Shown piece after piece: positions 1-7,641 of a stretch of DNA of 64,000 bases (its first letter is position 1; each line of letters starts with the position of its first letter). The stretch is from assembly GCF_022410515.1 (NCBI RefSeq), contig NZ_JACSDI010000018.1, positions 1-64,000 of the forward strand, in the 5' to 3' direction. Both the position numbers and the translations under genes were made by a program. The notes under the pieces are model-generated. The model was not told the origin of the DNA and ran no database searches. It worked only from the letters and a program-made list of their open reading frames with translations. This DNA is from Shewanella cutis (GTDB lineage Bacteria > Pseudomonadota > Gammaproteobacteria > Enterobacterales > Shewanellaceae).

Positions 1-52
1 TTTTAAAGCCTAGGTGAAGGTGCTGAAAAACACAAAAAGATATGGCTGTCCC
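1..52. repeat. RAYT-element flank, copy 1
   Basis: These 52 bases match 55,325-55,376 at about 50 of 52 positions, with the only differences near bases 14-15. The second copy lies just upstream of a complete REP-associated Y1 transposase gene read leftward, so this copy probably marks the 5' end of a related element whose gene lies left of the window. Both copies lose similarity right after the same three C's, so the element boundary is probably at base 52. Confidence 0.7.
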
Positions 53-64
53 AACTATCTTTCC

Positions 65-196
65 AGCTAACGCCCTGTTAAGGTGTGAGCAACGCAATAC
101 CGAAGCTCCCGCATGCCACCTTAAACACAAAACGCAACGCATAGTATAAATGCCACGCGTTGCGAATCACTCTTAAACAGATTGTTATGGGGCTAT
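65..196 (-). other. Integron attC recombination site
   Basis: Read on the minus strand, an R''-like core (CCCATAAC) is followed by an imperfect arm, a variable middle, a second imperfect arm and an R'-like core (G|TTAGC, crossover between bases 71 and 70). The arms pair through a shared block of about 20 bases (TTAAG, GTG and GCAACGC parts) with a few unpaired bases, which is the hallmark of attC folding. The site follows the HNH gene stop codon in the same orientation, as expected for a cassette. Size and sequence style resemble the long attC sites of Vibrio/Shewanella chromosomal integrons. Confidence 0.8.
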
Positions 197-799
197 GGCA
201 TCAAAAGCTTCTTGCAATTCGGGGTTATCTATTTCTACCCTAGGCTGGTTGCCCTGTGCCATATCAAAACTGTTTTTTTCCAGACGGTCCAATTTAAAAT
301 AATCGTAAGTAAACGCACCTTTAGAGCTGCCATTTACAACCGAATACTTCAACATAACTTTACGACCAACTTGTCCTGCTATCAGCAGTAAATGAGAGTC
401 ATAAAAGTCCAAGTTGGGGTGAATTATTTTATAGTACTTTGAGCGCAGCAATGTTCCAGTATGAGCTGTATTTATTCCTTCTAAAAAGTCAACTTTTGAC
501 TTTTTGATATTCATATTACAGCGCTTGCATGAGACGGAAAGATTTTTACCTTTAAACATCTGTTTTGGAAAAATTGACTTTGGTAGGATATGTTCGATGT
601 CTATAACCATTCGAAACTCTCCATATATATTCCTACCACAATAACAGCATCTATCCTCTGTTTTTATTAATCCAAAATTTTTAATTTTATCTTTTAAAGA
701 AGTTAATGATGGGTTTTTATCCCACCCAGTGTGACCAATGCGAGATGCTTCCTGCATAGATCTTTTCTCTAGGTCAGTAAATGATGGTCTATTAGGCAT
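185..799 (-). CDS. ptuB: HNH endonuclease, PtuB-like (Septu-type defence)
   Basis: A 204-residue protein with a zinc-supported HNH nuclease core: CCYC at residues 51-54, the catalytic-type DIEH at 67-70 with LPKS after it, then CKRCN at 91-95 followed by a lysine-rich stretch. This layout is typical of PtuB and of the HNH proteins paired with ATPases in Septu and some retron defence systems. The gene overlaps the upstream ATPase gene by 8 bases, so translation is probably coupled. Its last codons run into the attC site. Calling it Septu rests on the gene pair and motifs. A related ATPase-HNH system without the name Septu is possible. Confidence 0.7.
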   Translation of the reverse strand: MPNRPSFTDLEKRSMQEASRIGHTGWDKNPSLTSLKDKIKNFGLIKTEDRCCYCGRNIYGEFRMVIDIEHILPKSIFPKQMFKGKNLSVSCKRCNMNIKKSKVDFLEGINTAHTGTLLRSKYYKIIHPNLDFYDSHLLLIAGQVGRKVMLKYSVVNGSSKGAFTYDYFKLDRLEKNSFDMAQGNQPRVEIDNPELQEAFDAIAP

Positions 800-1925
800 C
801 GGAAGTCCTTGAATTATTTATCTTTTCAATTATCTCATTAACGCCTTCTAAGAAAGTAATCTGCCGAGGGTCGTAAACTTTGTTTTTGTACCCTTCGATG
901 ATTTGTAACGCATCGTTATATTCAATATTCTTAGCGTCAAAATTATTTATTGTTTCTACCATTTTGTTAGATAAAAACCTATTTTCAGGAGTAATCACTC
1001 CGAAGACCTCTGAAAGCAACTCTTCATTGTTGCTTGTTTTTTCATCTACCTCTACAACAACTCCATTTTTTGGGGTAAATATTTTATACAAATCGTTATC
1101 TATTGGAATGATTTGAGGTGAATGTGAGGCCACATAGATCTTTGGTTGAAATAAGTAAAAAACATCCAGGATCATATCTATATATTTACGCTGCCATCTC
1201 GGGTGTAAACTATTTTCAGGCTCGTCAATTAAGATTACAGTGTCTTTATCAATATATGAAGAAATATGAACCAACATTGAGATGATCATTAACTCACCTG
1301 AGCTAGCATTTGCTAATGCTATTTCGGAATCTTCCCTATACAGGTAAGTTCTAAATCTTTTAATAATTTTATATTTTTTTAAAATTTTCTCGTATCGTAT
1401 GAATGCGGACAGAGCAGATCCCGATACATTATTATTTTCTTTAGTTACTGCCCATAGACTTATAGCAACAACTGATTCTCTAGAAAATGGTTCGTGATAT
1501 TTTTTTATTAAACTGAAAACATCATAAATCCGTTCATCTTCTTTCGCTGCAAGATATAACGATTCTATATTATCTGGCTCAAACCCTTCGACCTTGATTC
1601 CTATTCTTGGCGAATATTTTGCGTATTCCAAAGCGCTTATTAAATATTTAACCCTATCAACATCACTATTGGAATCGCCTAACAATGATTTTTTGATTGC
1701 TCGTTCAACCATGCTTCGGCCTTGACGACCTCCATAAAAGTGGAACTTCCTTCGCCTCGAAGTGAATTTATCATGTATAGAGGTTGCTATCGCTATTACA
1801 GTTTTATTGTCATTTAGGTAGTCTAAAGAAAGCTCATTCAAAAGAGCACTTTTACCAGTTCCGTTTTCGCCAATAATTATTTTGATATTAGAATTTGTAT
1901 TTTTAAGATTAAAGTTATTACTCAT
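792..1925 (-). CDS. ptuA: AAA family ATPase, PtuA-like (Septu-type defence)
   Basis: A 377-residue ABC/SMC-like ATPase. Walker A is GENGTGKS at residues 19-26, a signature-like ASSGE lies near 208, and Walker B is LIDEPENS with D234/E235, followed by HPRWQ as in AAA_21/OLD-type ATPases. The D-loop and switch region (ASHSPQII) follow about 35 residues later. In Septu the ATPase partners an HNH nuclease and acts in anti-phage defence. The protein is shorter than many PtuA members. It is first in the operon, 37 bases from the cassette boundary, so it may depend on a promoter outside the cassette. A and T are enriched compared with the chromosomal genes nearby. Confidence 0.7.
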   Translation of the reverse strand: MSNNFNLKNTNSNIKIIIGENGTGKSALLNELSLDYLNDNKTVIAIATSIHDKFTSRRRKFHFYGGRQGRSMVERAIKKSLLGDSNSDVDRVKYLISALEYAKYSPRIGIKVEGFEPDNIESLYLAAKEDERIYDVFSLIKKYHEPFSRESVVAISLWAVTKENNNVSGSALSAFIRYEKILKKYKIIKRFRTYLYREDSEIALANASSGELMIISMLVHISSYIDKDTVILIDEPENSLHPRWQRKYIDMILDVFYLFQPKIYVASHSPQIIPIDNDLYKIFTPKNGVVVEVDEKTSNNEELLSEVFGVITPENRFLSNKMVETINNFDAKNIEYNDALQIIEGYKNKVYDPRQITFLEGVNEIIEKINNSRTSDA

Positions 1926-1962
1926 CTACCTGAATTACCTCCAACTTTGATAGCCCCATAAC

Positions 1963-2520
1963 ATTTTATTCGTGCGCATGCGCGTTTACCTCGTTGGACC
2001 AGTGAAAACGCGCACAGTTAACTATTTGTATGTAATGAACTTATCAGCATTTTGCTAAATTCACCATCTGGAAAAACGCGCATGCGCGTTTCCCAAATCT
2101 ATTATCTAACTCATAGGTTTTATAATTGCATGATTTTAAGAATATTTATTCATATTGGAATGTGAAAACGCGCACGAAGTTGGAATAAAAATCGTCATGA
2201 TTCCGATATGACTGTATGCCTGTCCAGTTTTTAGGCATCCCAAAACATTGCAACATTTGAGATATATGGATGAAAATTTATAGGCGAGAAAGTCTGTGTT
2301 TGACTGCGCCACAGACAACCAGTTAACTCGTTTTGGGGCAAAAGTAAGTTAACTCAATCTGTCGGTTCTGATTGCATCCGGATGTAAATCAGCACAAGTT
2401 AAGTCCAGACTAAATCCACTTTTTTATTCACCAAAACGCGACTTAGGCAGTGACGACTATGCTGCAAATTGTTTATGTTAGGGCAAATTATTGACTCGAC
2501 AGATATCGGAGCCAGAAACC
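1963..2520. other. Intergenic region with palindromic repeats
   Basis: No convincing gene lies here. The segment next to the cassette boundary (1,971-2,175) holds four GC-rich palindromic motifs, listed separately. Further right there are several GTTAACT words (near 2,019, 2,324 and 2,349) of unknown meaning. If the cassette entered at a true attI site this is where attI would be, but no intI gene follows. Confidence 0.5.
1971..2175. repeat. Four spaced AACGCGCA-type palindromic repeats
   Basis: Four related motifs lie in 205 bases of AT-rich DNA. Copy 1 at 1971-1987 centres on GCGCATGCGC. Copy 2 at 2002-2015 is GTGAAAACGCGCAC. Copy 3 at 2074-2091 is an 18-base perfect palindrome built on ACGCGCATGCGCGT. 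Copy 4 at 2162-2175 is identical to copy 2. They could be operators, recombinase-binding sites or a decayed array of extragenic palindromes. They stand right at the upstream boundary of the defence cassette. Confidence 0.65.
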
Positions 2521-3132
2521 ATGCCCAATTCATTTCGCCGTAGTGCACTCAGTTCACTCTTGTTGCTCTCATTCTCTGTGATGGCTGCGGATGTGGCGAC
2601 AATCACCCTTGAGAATGGGGCTCAGGTCAGACTGAAAGATGACTTTACTTGGGAATATATCATCACAGAGACTAAAGCCGCTGAGATGCCCGTGGCTGTC
2701 GCTGCAGCACCTAGCGCCAACATTGTAAGCACGAGCACTGCCGCCGTTGCTGCCGCACCAGTAACCACCCTTACCGCCAATGCCATTGCGCGCCCTGAAC
2801 TCTTGGGTTCTACCGCCAAAGACGGCATTAAAGTCACTTTTACCGACAGCCAGTGGAAGGGCAACAAACTCGGCCTGACCTTCGAACTTGCCAGTACCAG
2901 CAGTGAGCATGTGACCTTGGTTGAGGTAGAAGCTAGCTTCTTTACTGATGATGGCTCACTGCTCAAAACCGAGAAACTGGAAGTTTGGGAAGCCATTTTC
3001 CGCATGCCAGAAACCTATTTACGTAAAGGTGAGCAACGTAAAAGCCGCGTGATTTGGGTCGAAGATGTGGATAAAAACCGTTGGCAAAAACAGCTAGTCA
3101 ATCTCAAAATCACCGAAATCAACTCCCGTTGA
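2521..3132 (+). CDS. DUF3157-like exported protein
   Basis: A 203-residue protein with a typical signal peptide (basic MPNSFRR start, leucine-rich core, cleavage near VMAAD). An alanine/valine/threonine-rich linker spans about residues 55-85, followed by a compact C-terminal domain. The start at 2521 is preferred over an upstream TTG at 2491 because it is preceded by GGAG and opens directly into the signal peptide. The C-terminal part resembles the gammaproteobacterial DUF3157 family, whose function is unknown. It is a single gene, read toward the DUF481 gene after a gap of 138 bases. Location is probably periplasmic. Confidence 0.65.
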   Translation: MPNSFRRSALSSLLLLSFSVMAADVATITLENGAQVRLKDDFTWEYIITETKAAEMPVAVAAAPSANIVSTSTAAVAAAPVTTLTANAIARPELLGSTAKDGIKVTFTDSQWKGNKLGLTFELASTSSEHVTLVEVEASFFTDDGSLLKTEKLEVWEAIFRMPETYLRKGEQRKSRVIWVEDVDKNRWQKQLVNLKITEINSR

Positions 3133-3270
3133 TCACATGTCCAAAGTAAGGAGTTGATAGGCTCCCTGTCAATTCCTTACAATCTCCCCTTAACGCTATT
3201 GCCTTACTAGCCGTGATATAAGCTAGAATGCCAGAATCTTTGAGACCGTTAATTTTTGAGCCAACCGCAA

Positions 3271-4260
3271 ATGCCAAATCGCTATCCTATTTTATGTATG
3301 GCCATGCTCTTAACGGGCGTAAGTTGGCAAAGTCTTGCTGATACCGTGTTACTAAAAAATGGCGATCAAATCACTGGTGAAATTAAAAGCTTTGACGAAG
3401 AACACTTAGTCATCAAGCCCAGTTATTCCCCAAAAATATCCATAGAACGCAGTGCGATCAAAAGTTTTGAAACTATCAGTAATCAACATTGGAGCATCAA
3501 TCGCACGCTGCAAAATGTGAGCATTCAATCCTCAGAACTCGATGGGTTTGTGCTGGTTAACAATCAACAAACACCTATTAGTGATTTAGTGTTTTCTGAC
3601 CGAAAAAGCGATTCTGAGTGGCGCTACAATGGCAGTGTGGAGGCCGCAATTGATGTCACTAGCAACACTAAAAATACCCAAAAACTCCATGCTAAAAGCG
3701 ATATTACCGCCGAAACCTTACAATGGCGCCATAACCTTAAAAGTGAGGTTCGCTATGAAACCGAAGAGAAAACCACCAAACGTAATACGATTGAAGGTCA
3801 CTACAGCCTTGACTATCTCATCAGTGAACATTGGTTAGTGCGTCAAGAGGATTATTTTCAAGAAGATAGACTCGAGGTCCCCATACGCAATTATTACGCC
3901 GCGCTCGGTCCAGGTTTTCGATTTTGGGGGGTCGGGCGAGATAAGCTGGACTTTGTTGTCACTTACAACCACTTTTGGTTAGAGAGTCAATACTTTACCT
4001 ATCAACTCAATGCCTGGGCTACCACTATTAACTATAAACAATATTGGTTTGACGGCGTATTGGAGACCTATGCCGATCTCCAAATCGCCTTTCCTGACAC
4101 GCCAACCATTGACTATATTTCTGACGTAACCATTGGACTTAAATACTTGCTAACACAGCAGATTTACCTCTCATTTAAATATGATATTAATGAGACTGTG
4201 TCCTCTGCGCTCAATACACAAAACATCAACTACAACCTAGGACTGGGTGTGAACTTTTAA
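3271..4260 (+). CDS. DUF481 family outer-membrane protein
   Basis: A 329-residue protein with a signal peptide ending near SLADT, then a small N-terminal segment (TVLLKNGDQITGEI) common at the start of these proteins. The remainder is rich in alternating aromatic and polar residues and ends in a terminal phenylalanine, as in outer-membrane beta-barrels. DUF481 proteins (YdiY type) are predicted barrels, some induced by salt or acid. The ATG at 3271 places the signal peptide at the N-terminus and is favoured over a TTG at 3256. The gene ends flush against the convergent lysozyme-inhibitor gene with no spacer. Confidence 0.75.
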   Translation: MPNRYPILCMAMLLTGVSWQSLADTVLLKNGDQITGEIKSFDEEHLVIKPSYSPKISIERSAIKSFETISNQHWSINRTLQNVSIQSSELDGFVLVNNQQTPISDLVFSDRKSDSEWRYNGSVEAAIDVTSNTKNTQKLHAKSDITAETLQWRHNLKSEVRYETEEKTTKRNTIEGHYSLDYLISEHWLVRQEDYFQEDRLEVPIRNYYAALGPGFRFWGVGRDKLDFVVTYNHFWLESQYFTYQLNAWATTINYKQYWFDGVLETYADLQIAFPDTPTIDYISDVTIGLKYLLTQQIYLSFKYDINETVSSALNTQNINYNLGLGVNF

Positions 4261-4884
4261 TCATTTGGGTGTTTTTACCGTACAGGTCATTTCTGGCGCT
4301 TCATATCCCCAAACGATTCTCGCTTCACCATGGTGTTCCCACAGACTCTCATTTTGGCCCTGATATTTGGCACCACTGGCGCTAGGCTGAACAAACATCA
4401 GCGACGTTTTATCGCCACGCTCGGCAATCAGGGTCGCTGGCTCAGTTTTAAAATAATTGACCACGACTTCATTGGCGGGATTGCCATCGCAGGCGTAAAA
4501 CACGGGGCCAGTCATCTCAACGAGGCGATATTGCGCCTGTAGCTCGGCAATCCGAGTTTGATAACTCGACTCGATACAGGCACGTTTATCTTCACTCTTC
4601 CAACATTCATTACGACCTTTGACCCAGCCCCGCTGCATGGCTTTTAATACTGGAGGTTGTTCATTTTTAGCTTTTTCAGTGGCCTTGGCATAAACATCCG
4701 CCAGTTGCCTATCTAACTTAATTAAGCCCGCATCCTGACACACCATCTCTTCGATGCTCCCCGCCTGCACTTTACCACAGTCGAAGGAAGGCGACTCTGC
4801 TGCAATAGCAGACATACTCAAGGCCATGGCTAACAGCCCTACTATTCCTGCGTTTTGCGTATTGATTATCTTAGCTAACGTCAT
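4261..4884 (-). CDS. LprI/MliC double-domain lysozyme inhibitor
   Basis: A 207-residue exported protein. After a signal peptide (cleavage near AIAAE) there is an LprI/DUF1311 domain at about residues 33-115 with conserved cysteines (FDCGK, MVCQD, NECW, RACIE) and the typical KAMQRGWVKGRNECW block. The C-terminal domain (about 120-207) matches the MliC/PliC lysozyme inhibitor fold: YACDG near its start, then SASGAKY and a terminal cysteine. Both domain families inhibit or are linked to inhibition of host lysozyme. Having both in one protein suggests protection of peptidoglycan in the periplasm. A shortened gene on the same strand lies 32 bases upstream. Confidence 0.8.
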   Translation of the reverse strand: MTLAKIINTQNAGIVGLLAMALSMSAIAAESPSFDCGKVQAGSIEEMVCQDAGLIKLDRQLADVYAKATEKAKNEQPPVLKAMQRGWVKGRNECWKSEDKRACIESSYQTRIAELQAQYRLVEMTGPVFYACDGNPANEVVVNYFKTEPATLIAERGDKTSLMFVQPSASGAKYQGQNESLWEHHGEARIVWGYEAPEMTCTVKTPK

Positions 4885-4916
4885 ACTTTTAACTCCCTTA
4901 TATCAACGACCAATCA

Positions 4917-5090
4917 CTATTCATTGCTATAGCTAACGCCATCCCAGCTTAACCTAAGCTGACTTAAGCAAAATACGCTCACCGAACAGGCAAAAATCAG
5001 CACTAATCCACAAATACCACTCAATGCCAGCTCAGCAATCAAGCTGTGCTTAACAAACTCGAGTAAGTGTAGTGCAGCCTGATGGGTTCC
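4917..5090 (-). pseudogene. C-terminal remnant of a small membrane protein
   Basis: About 55 residues of open frame encode an amphipathic segment, one clear hydrophobic helix (LALSGICGLVLIFACSV) and a short polar tail. Upstream, coding quality ends at sequence that looks like a transposon end, so the N-terminal part of the gene seems to be lost. It lies just upstream of the lysozyme-inhibitor gene on the same strand. The original function cannot be told. Confidence 0.3.
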
Positions 5091-5165
5091 CCCAAAAGTG
5101 TCCACTGAACCGGACACATTTAAACTGAACACGCGGACACATTCAGGCCCATCAGGCGGACACTA
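5083..5165. mobile_element. Possible insertion-sequence end remnant
   Basis: Within about 80 bases a GTGTCCACT and three GGACAC words (near 5115, 5138 and 5158) occur at roughly regular spacing, and GATGGG and CCCATC flank the block as an inverted pair. Multiple spaced copies of such a word are typical of the ends of IS21-type elements, where the transposase binds repeatedly. No transposase gene is present, so this would be a leftover end. Confidence 0.3.
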
Positions 5166-5262
5166 TTTTTATCGCAATGATAAATAAGGAATATTTTATT
5201 GGCACAGACTCTGCTTATACCAGAGTGTTAATCACAAACTTTCATTCATACAAGGAAGCATT

Positions 5263-5877
5263 ATGGACACTCGTACAAAATTATTCGGTAGTTTATTGAT
5301 TATCGCACTCATCTCCTGCGGCATATGGGCAACCCAGCAAACGAGCACTCAAAGTTCAGCCGAAACCAACATTTCGGTGAACAGTCAAAATTACCCTGAT
5401 TTTTCTTGGACTTATGTGCATCAAGATGGCGAGATGACCATTGGTTCAGGCCAGAGTCAAGATTGGAATAAACTCAAAAGCCAAGGAAATCCCTATAAAA
5501 CAGACTACCTTTGGGTCAAAACCGCGGGTAAAGCCTATGTCATCACCAAGCCAGACTTAGTAAACCAAGTCAAAGAGGCAGTGCGCACAATGCAACTGCA
5601 AGGCGAAAAAATGCAGCGACTGGGTGAACAAATGCAGGTTAAGGGCGATGCCATCAGCGCCGAAACCAGCAAACTCTTAATCAATCTCGCCTCAAGTGAA
5701 AAAGATACTGAGGTTAACGCGCAAATTGAAAGTCTGGGCGAATCGATGGAAGTGATGGGCAAAGAGATGGAACAACTCGGCCAAGTTCAGCAAGAGTTAG
5801 CCAATGTGGCTGAAAAGCAGGTGTTCGAACTAGCACAAAACGCGATTAAACGTGGCGATGCGACACTCGCGCCCTAA
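5263..5877 (+). CDS. Anchored coiled-coil protein of unknown function
   Basis: A 204-residue protein not assigned to a known family here. Residues 1-25 form a hydrophobic anchor or signal peptide with a cysteine (LISCGIW) that does not fit a standard lipobox. A globular part follows (about 40-105). The rest has strong heptad character with repeated MQLQGEKM/MQVKGDAI and MEVMGKEM/MEQLGQVQ units, suggesting a coiled coil. A good ribosome binding site (AAGGAAG) precedes the ATG at 5263. It lies upstream of the M48 protease gene in the same direction, separated by 115 bases. A periplasmic, membrane-tethered location is likely. Confidence 0.6.
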   Translation: MDTRTKLFGSLLIIALISCGIWATQQTSTQSSAETNISVNSQNYPDFSWTYVHQDGEMTIGSGQSQDWNKLKSQGNPYKTDYLWVKTAGKAYVITKPDLVNQVKEAVRTMQLQGEKMQRLGEQMQVKGDAISAETSKLLINLASSEKDTEVNAQIESLGESMEVMGKEMEQLGQVQQELANVAEKQVFELAQNAIKRGDATLAP

Positions 5878-5992
5878 TTATCTTAAATTAAAAACACTAA
5901 ATTATAGGTAATCCCTATTATAGAGATTGTATTTCCTAGTGAAATTGACTATTTTCACGCCGTTTTGTTATTTCACTAGGGAAAGGATCTAT

Positions 5993-7342
5993 ATGGAACA
6001 AGCGATTACCGCAGGGAACAACCACCCCATTCAAATGGCCGATACCGTCTATTCGAAAGAAAAGTCACTGTTTGCAATTTTAGCAATTATTTCAGGACTG
6101 ATTTGGGCCGTGCTGATCTTAGCCACCAAAGGTATCGCCCTGATTTATGTGCTGATGTTTTTTATTATCTACTTATTCACCCACTCGGCGTTTATCAGCT
6201 ACATAAAGGGTACTGCGGTTGAAATCAGCCCTGAGCAGTTCCCCGATTTACACAAACAATACCTCGCCTGCTGCGAGCGTTTAGAGATTAAAGAAGCGCC
6301 CCGCGCTTATCTGTTAGCGGCCGATGGCATGTTAAACGCCCTCGCGACCCGCTTCTTGCGCCACAACTATATAGTGCTGTTTTCATCAATTGTGGATGCA
6401 CTCGAGTCGGATAAAGATGCGATAAACTTCTATATTGGCCATGAGCTGGGCCATATTCGCCGTAACCATATTGGTAAAGAGCCGCTGTTAGTGTTCGCTA
6501 CTTGGCTGCCATTAATCGGTGCCGCCTATGCCCGCGCCTGCGAGTATACCTGCGATTTACATGGCCTGCGCTGCTGCAATAGCTTACGTTCTGCCACCAA
6601 TGCAGTTGCCGTATTAGCCGCTGGGGTTGAGCAGTGGAAACGCATGAATGTCGACCAATATATTCGCCAAACCCAAGAGTCGAGCGGATTTTGGATGTCC
6701 TTCCATGAGCTCAATAGCAGTTATCCTTGGCTGACTAAACGTATGGCAAGAGTACAAGCAACTGCACAGGGCAAAATGTATGCAGCGCCTTCTCGCAGCG
6801 TATTCGCCTACCTCTTTAGCCTATTTATGCCACGTATGGGTACGGCTGGCGGTGGAATTATCATCCTCGCGGCCATTATCGGTGTGGCCGCAGCGGTCGC
6901 GATTCCCGCCTATAAGGAATACCACGAGAAAATAGGCGAGGAGTTCGGTTATAGTCAGGATATGGGAAATTCGATGACGCAACAATCGGATACACAGCCC
7001 CCTGAGCCAGCACCAGTGCCTAATACCGCACTCGCTATTGAGCATATCGACCAATTGCGTCAGTCACTAATACCAGTAACAGATGCTCTAACTCAATATT
7101 ATCAAAGCACTAATGCATGGCCGACTGAGCCAGAAGTCCTTGGATTAACCGATGAGCAACTGTCCACTTTCACTCTCTATACTAATCCAGTTATTAGCTT
7201 TGATGCAGGTGAGGCCCTTGGCAATTATCAAGGCTCATCAGTGTATCTGAGACTTGAGGTGGACGAGCAAAATAATATCACTTGGATATGTTATAGTAAC
7301 ATTATTCCCGACGAATATTTACCTGCCGATTGTCAAGGCTAA
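5993..7342 (+). CDS. M48 metalloprotease with pilin-like C-terminus
   Basis: A 449-residue membrane protease. Two hydrophobic helices near residues 25-65 precede an M48 (HtpX/Ste24-like) domain with the zinc motif HELGH at 150-154. After the protease domain a glycine-rich turn leads into a hydrophobic segment (GIIILAAIIGVAAAVAIPAY, about 286-305) closely resembling the N-terminal helix of type IV pilins, followed by YKEYHEK. The last 75 residues resemble a minor-pilin head, with two cysteines at about 433 and 447 and a YLPADC ending as in PilA-type disulfide loops. The ATG at 5993 follows GGAAAGG. A bidirectional-looking terminator follows the stop. Confidence 0.8.
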   Translation: MEQAITAGNNHPIQMADTVYSKEKSLFAILAIISGLIWAVLILATKGIALIYVLMFFIIYLFTHSAFISYIKGTAVEISPEQFPDLHKQYLACCERLEIKEAPRAYLLAADGMLNALATRFLRHNYIVLFSSIVDALESDKDAINFYIGHELGHIRRNHIGKEPLLVFATWLPLIGAAYARACEYTCDLHGLRCCNSLRSATNAVAVLAAGVEQWKRMNVDQYIRQTQESSGFWMSFHELNSSYPWLTKRMARVQATAQGKMYAAPSRSVFAYLFSLFMPRMGTAGGGIIILAAIIGVAAAVAIPAYKEYHEKIGEEFGYSQDMGNSMTQQSDTQPPEPAPVPNTALAIEHIDQLRQSLIPVTDALTQYYQSTNAWPTEPEVLGLTDEQLSTFTLYTNPVISFDAGEALGNYQGSSVYLRLEVDEQNNITWICYSNIIPDEYLPADCQG

Positions 7343-7346
7343 GATC

Positions 7347-7374
7347 AAAAAGCGCTGCCAATGCAGCGCTTTTT
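7347..7374. terminator. Terminator after the M48 gene
   Basis: AAAAAGCGCTGC pairs with GCAGCGCTTTT across a short loop. With A's on one side and T's on the other it could end transcription from both the M48 gene and the converging yedEF operon. Confidence 0.8.
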
Positions 7375-7407
7375 ATTTGCCGTGATGGCCTTATTCGAAT
7401 GGTTAAA

Positions 7408-7641
7408 TTAACGCTGGATCAGATAGCGAATCGTTGGCCCGTTTTGCTCAATTTCTAGCACTTTATAGCCATGATTCTTAGCATCGAGGGGAATATTGTT
7501 GATTGACTGCGGGCAGTCACTGATCACTTCTAATATCTGCCCCGGTTTCAGTGTTGGCATGGCCTCAAGGGTTGCCACGGCAGGATAAGGGCAAGGCTCG
7601 CCCACCATATCGAGTTGATAATCTGGAATATATTGACTCAT
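7408..7641 (-). CDS. yedF: YedF, TusA-like sulfurtransferase
   Basis: A 77-residue protein of the TusA/SirA fold with the active-site motif GEPCPYP (Cys17). YedF members are small carriers of sulfur or selenium and are found beside YedE in selenium-using bacteria. The start codon overlaps the yedE stop codon by one base, so the two are translated together. Presence next to fdhD, selAB and a selenocysteine formate dehydrogenase supports a role in selenium handling; this role is inferred from context. Confidence 0.88.
   Translation of the reverse strand: MSQYIPDYQLDMVGEPCPYPAVATLEAMPTLKPGQILEVISDCPQSINNIPLDAKNHGYKVLEIEQNGPTIRYLIQR

Larger units (their letters stand above)
71..1961 (-). mobile_element. 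Integron gene cassette carrying a two-gene operon
   Basis: On the minus strand the cassette would start just after the G at 1962 and end at the attC crossover at 71. The first 13 bases at its 5' boundary (1950-1962) are the exact reverse complement of the R'' side at 184-196. That is expected, because in the excised circle these bases form the R' core facing R''. The first gene starts 37 bases inside the boundary and the attC overlaps the last codons of the second gene, so packing is as tight as in typical cassettes. No integrase gene is visible within the window. Confidence 0.75.

Noticed and set aside
184-1962. The 13-bp inverted repeats as transposon ends
   Set aside because: No transposase lies between them, and the pairing, position and neighbouring attC-like arms are fully explained by an integron cassette.
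1963-2200. A true attI site
   Set aside because: No integrase gene is adjacent and no confident attI consensus exists for this group; kept only as a possibility in the findings.
2136-2318. A 60-codon frame in the left intergenic region
   Set aside because: No ribosome binding site and no recognisable features; composition looks non-coding.
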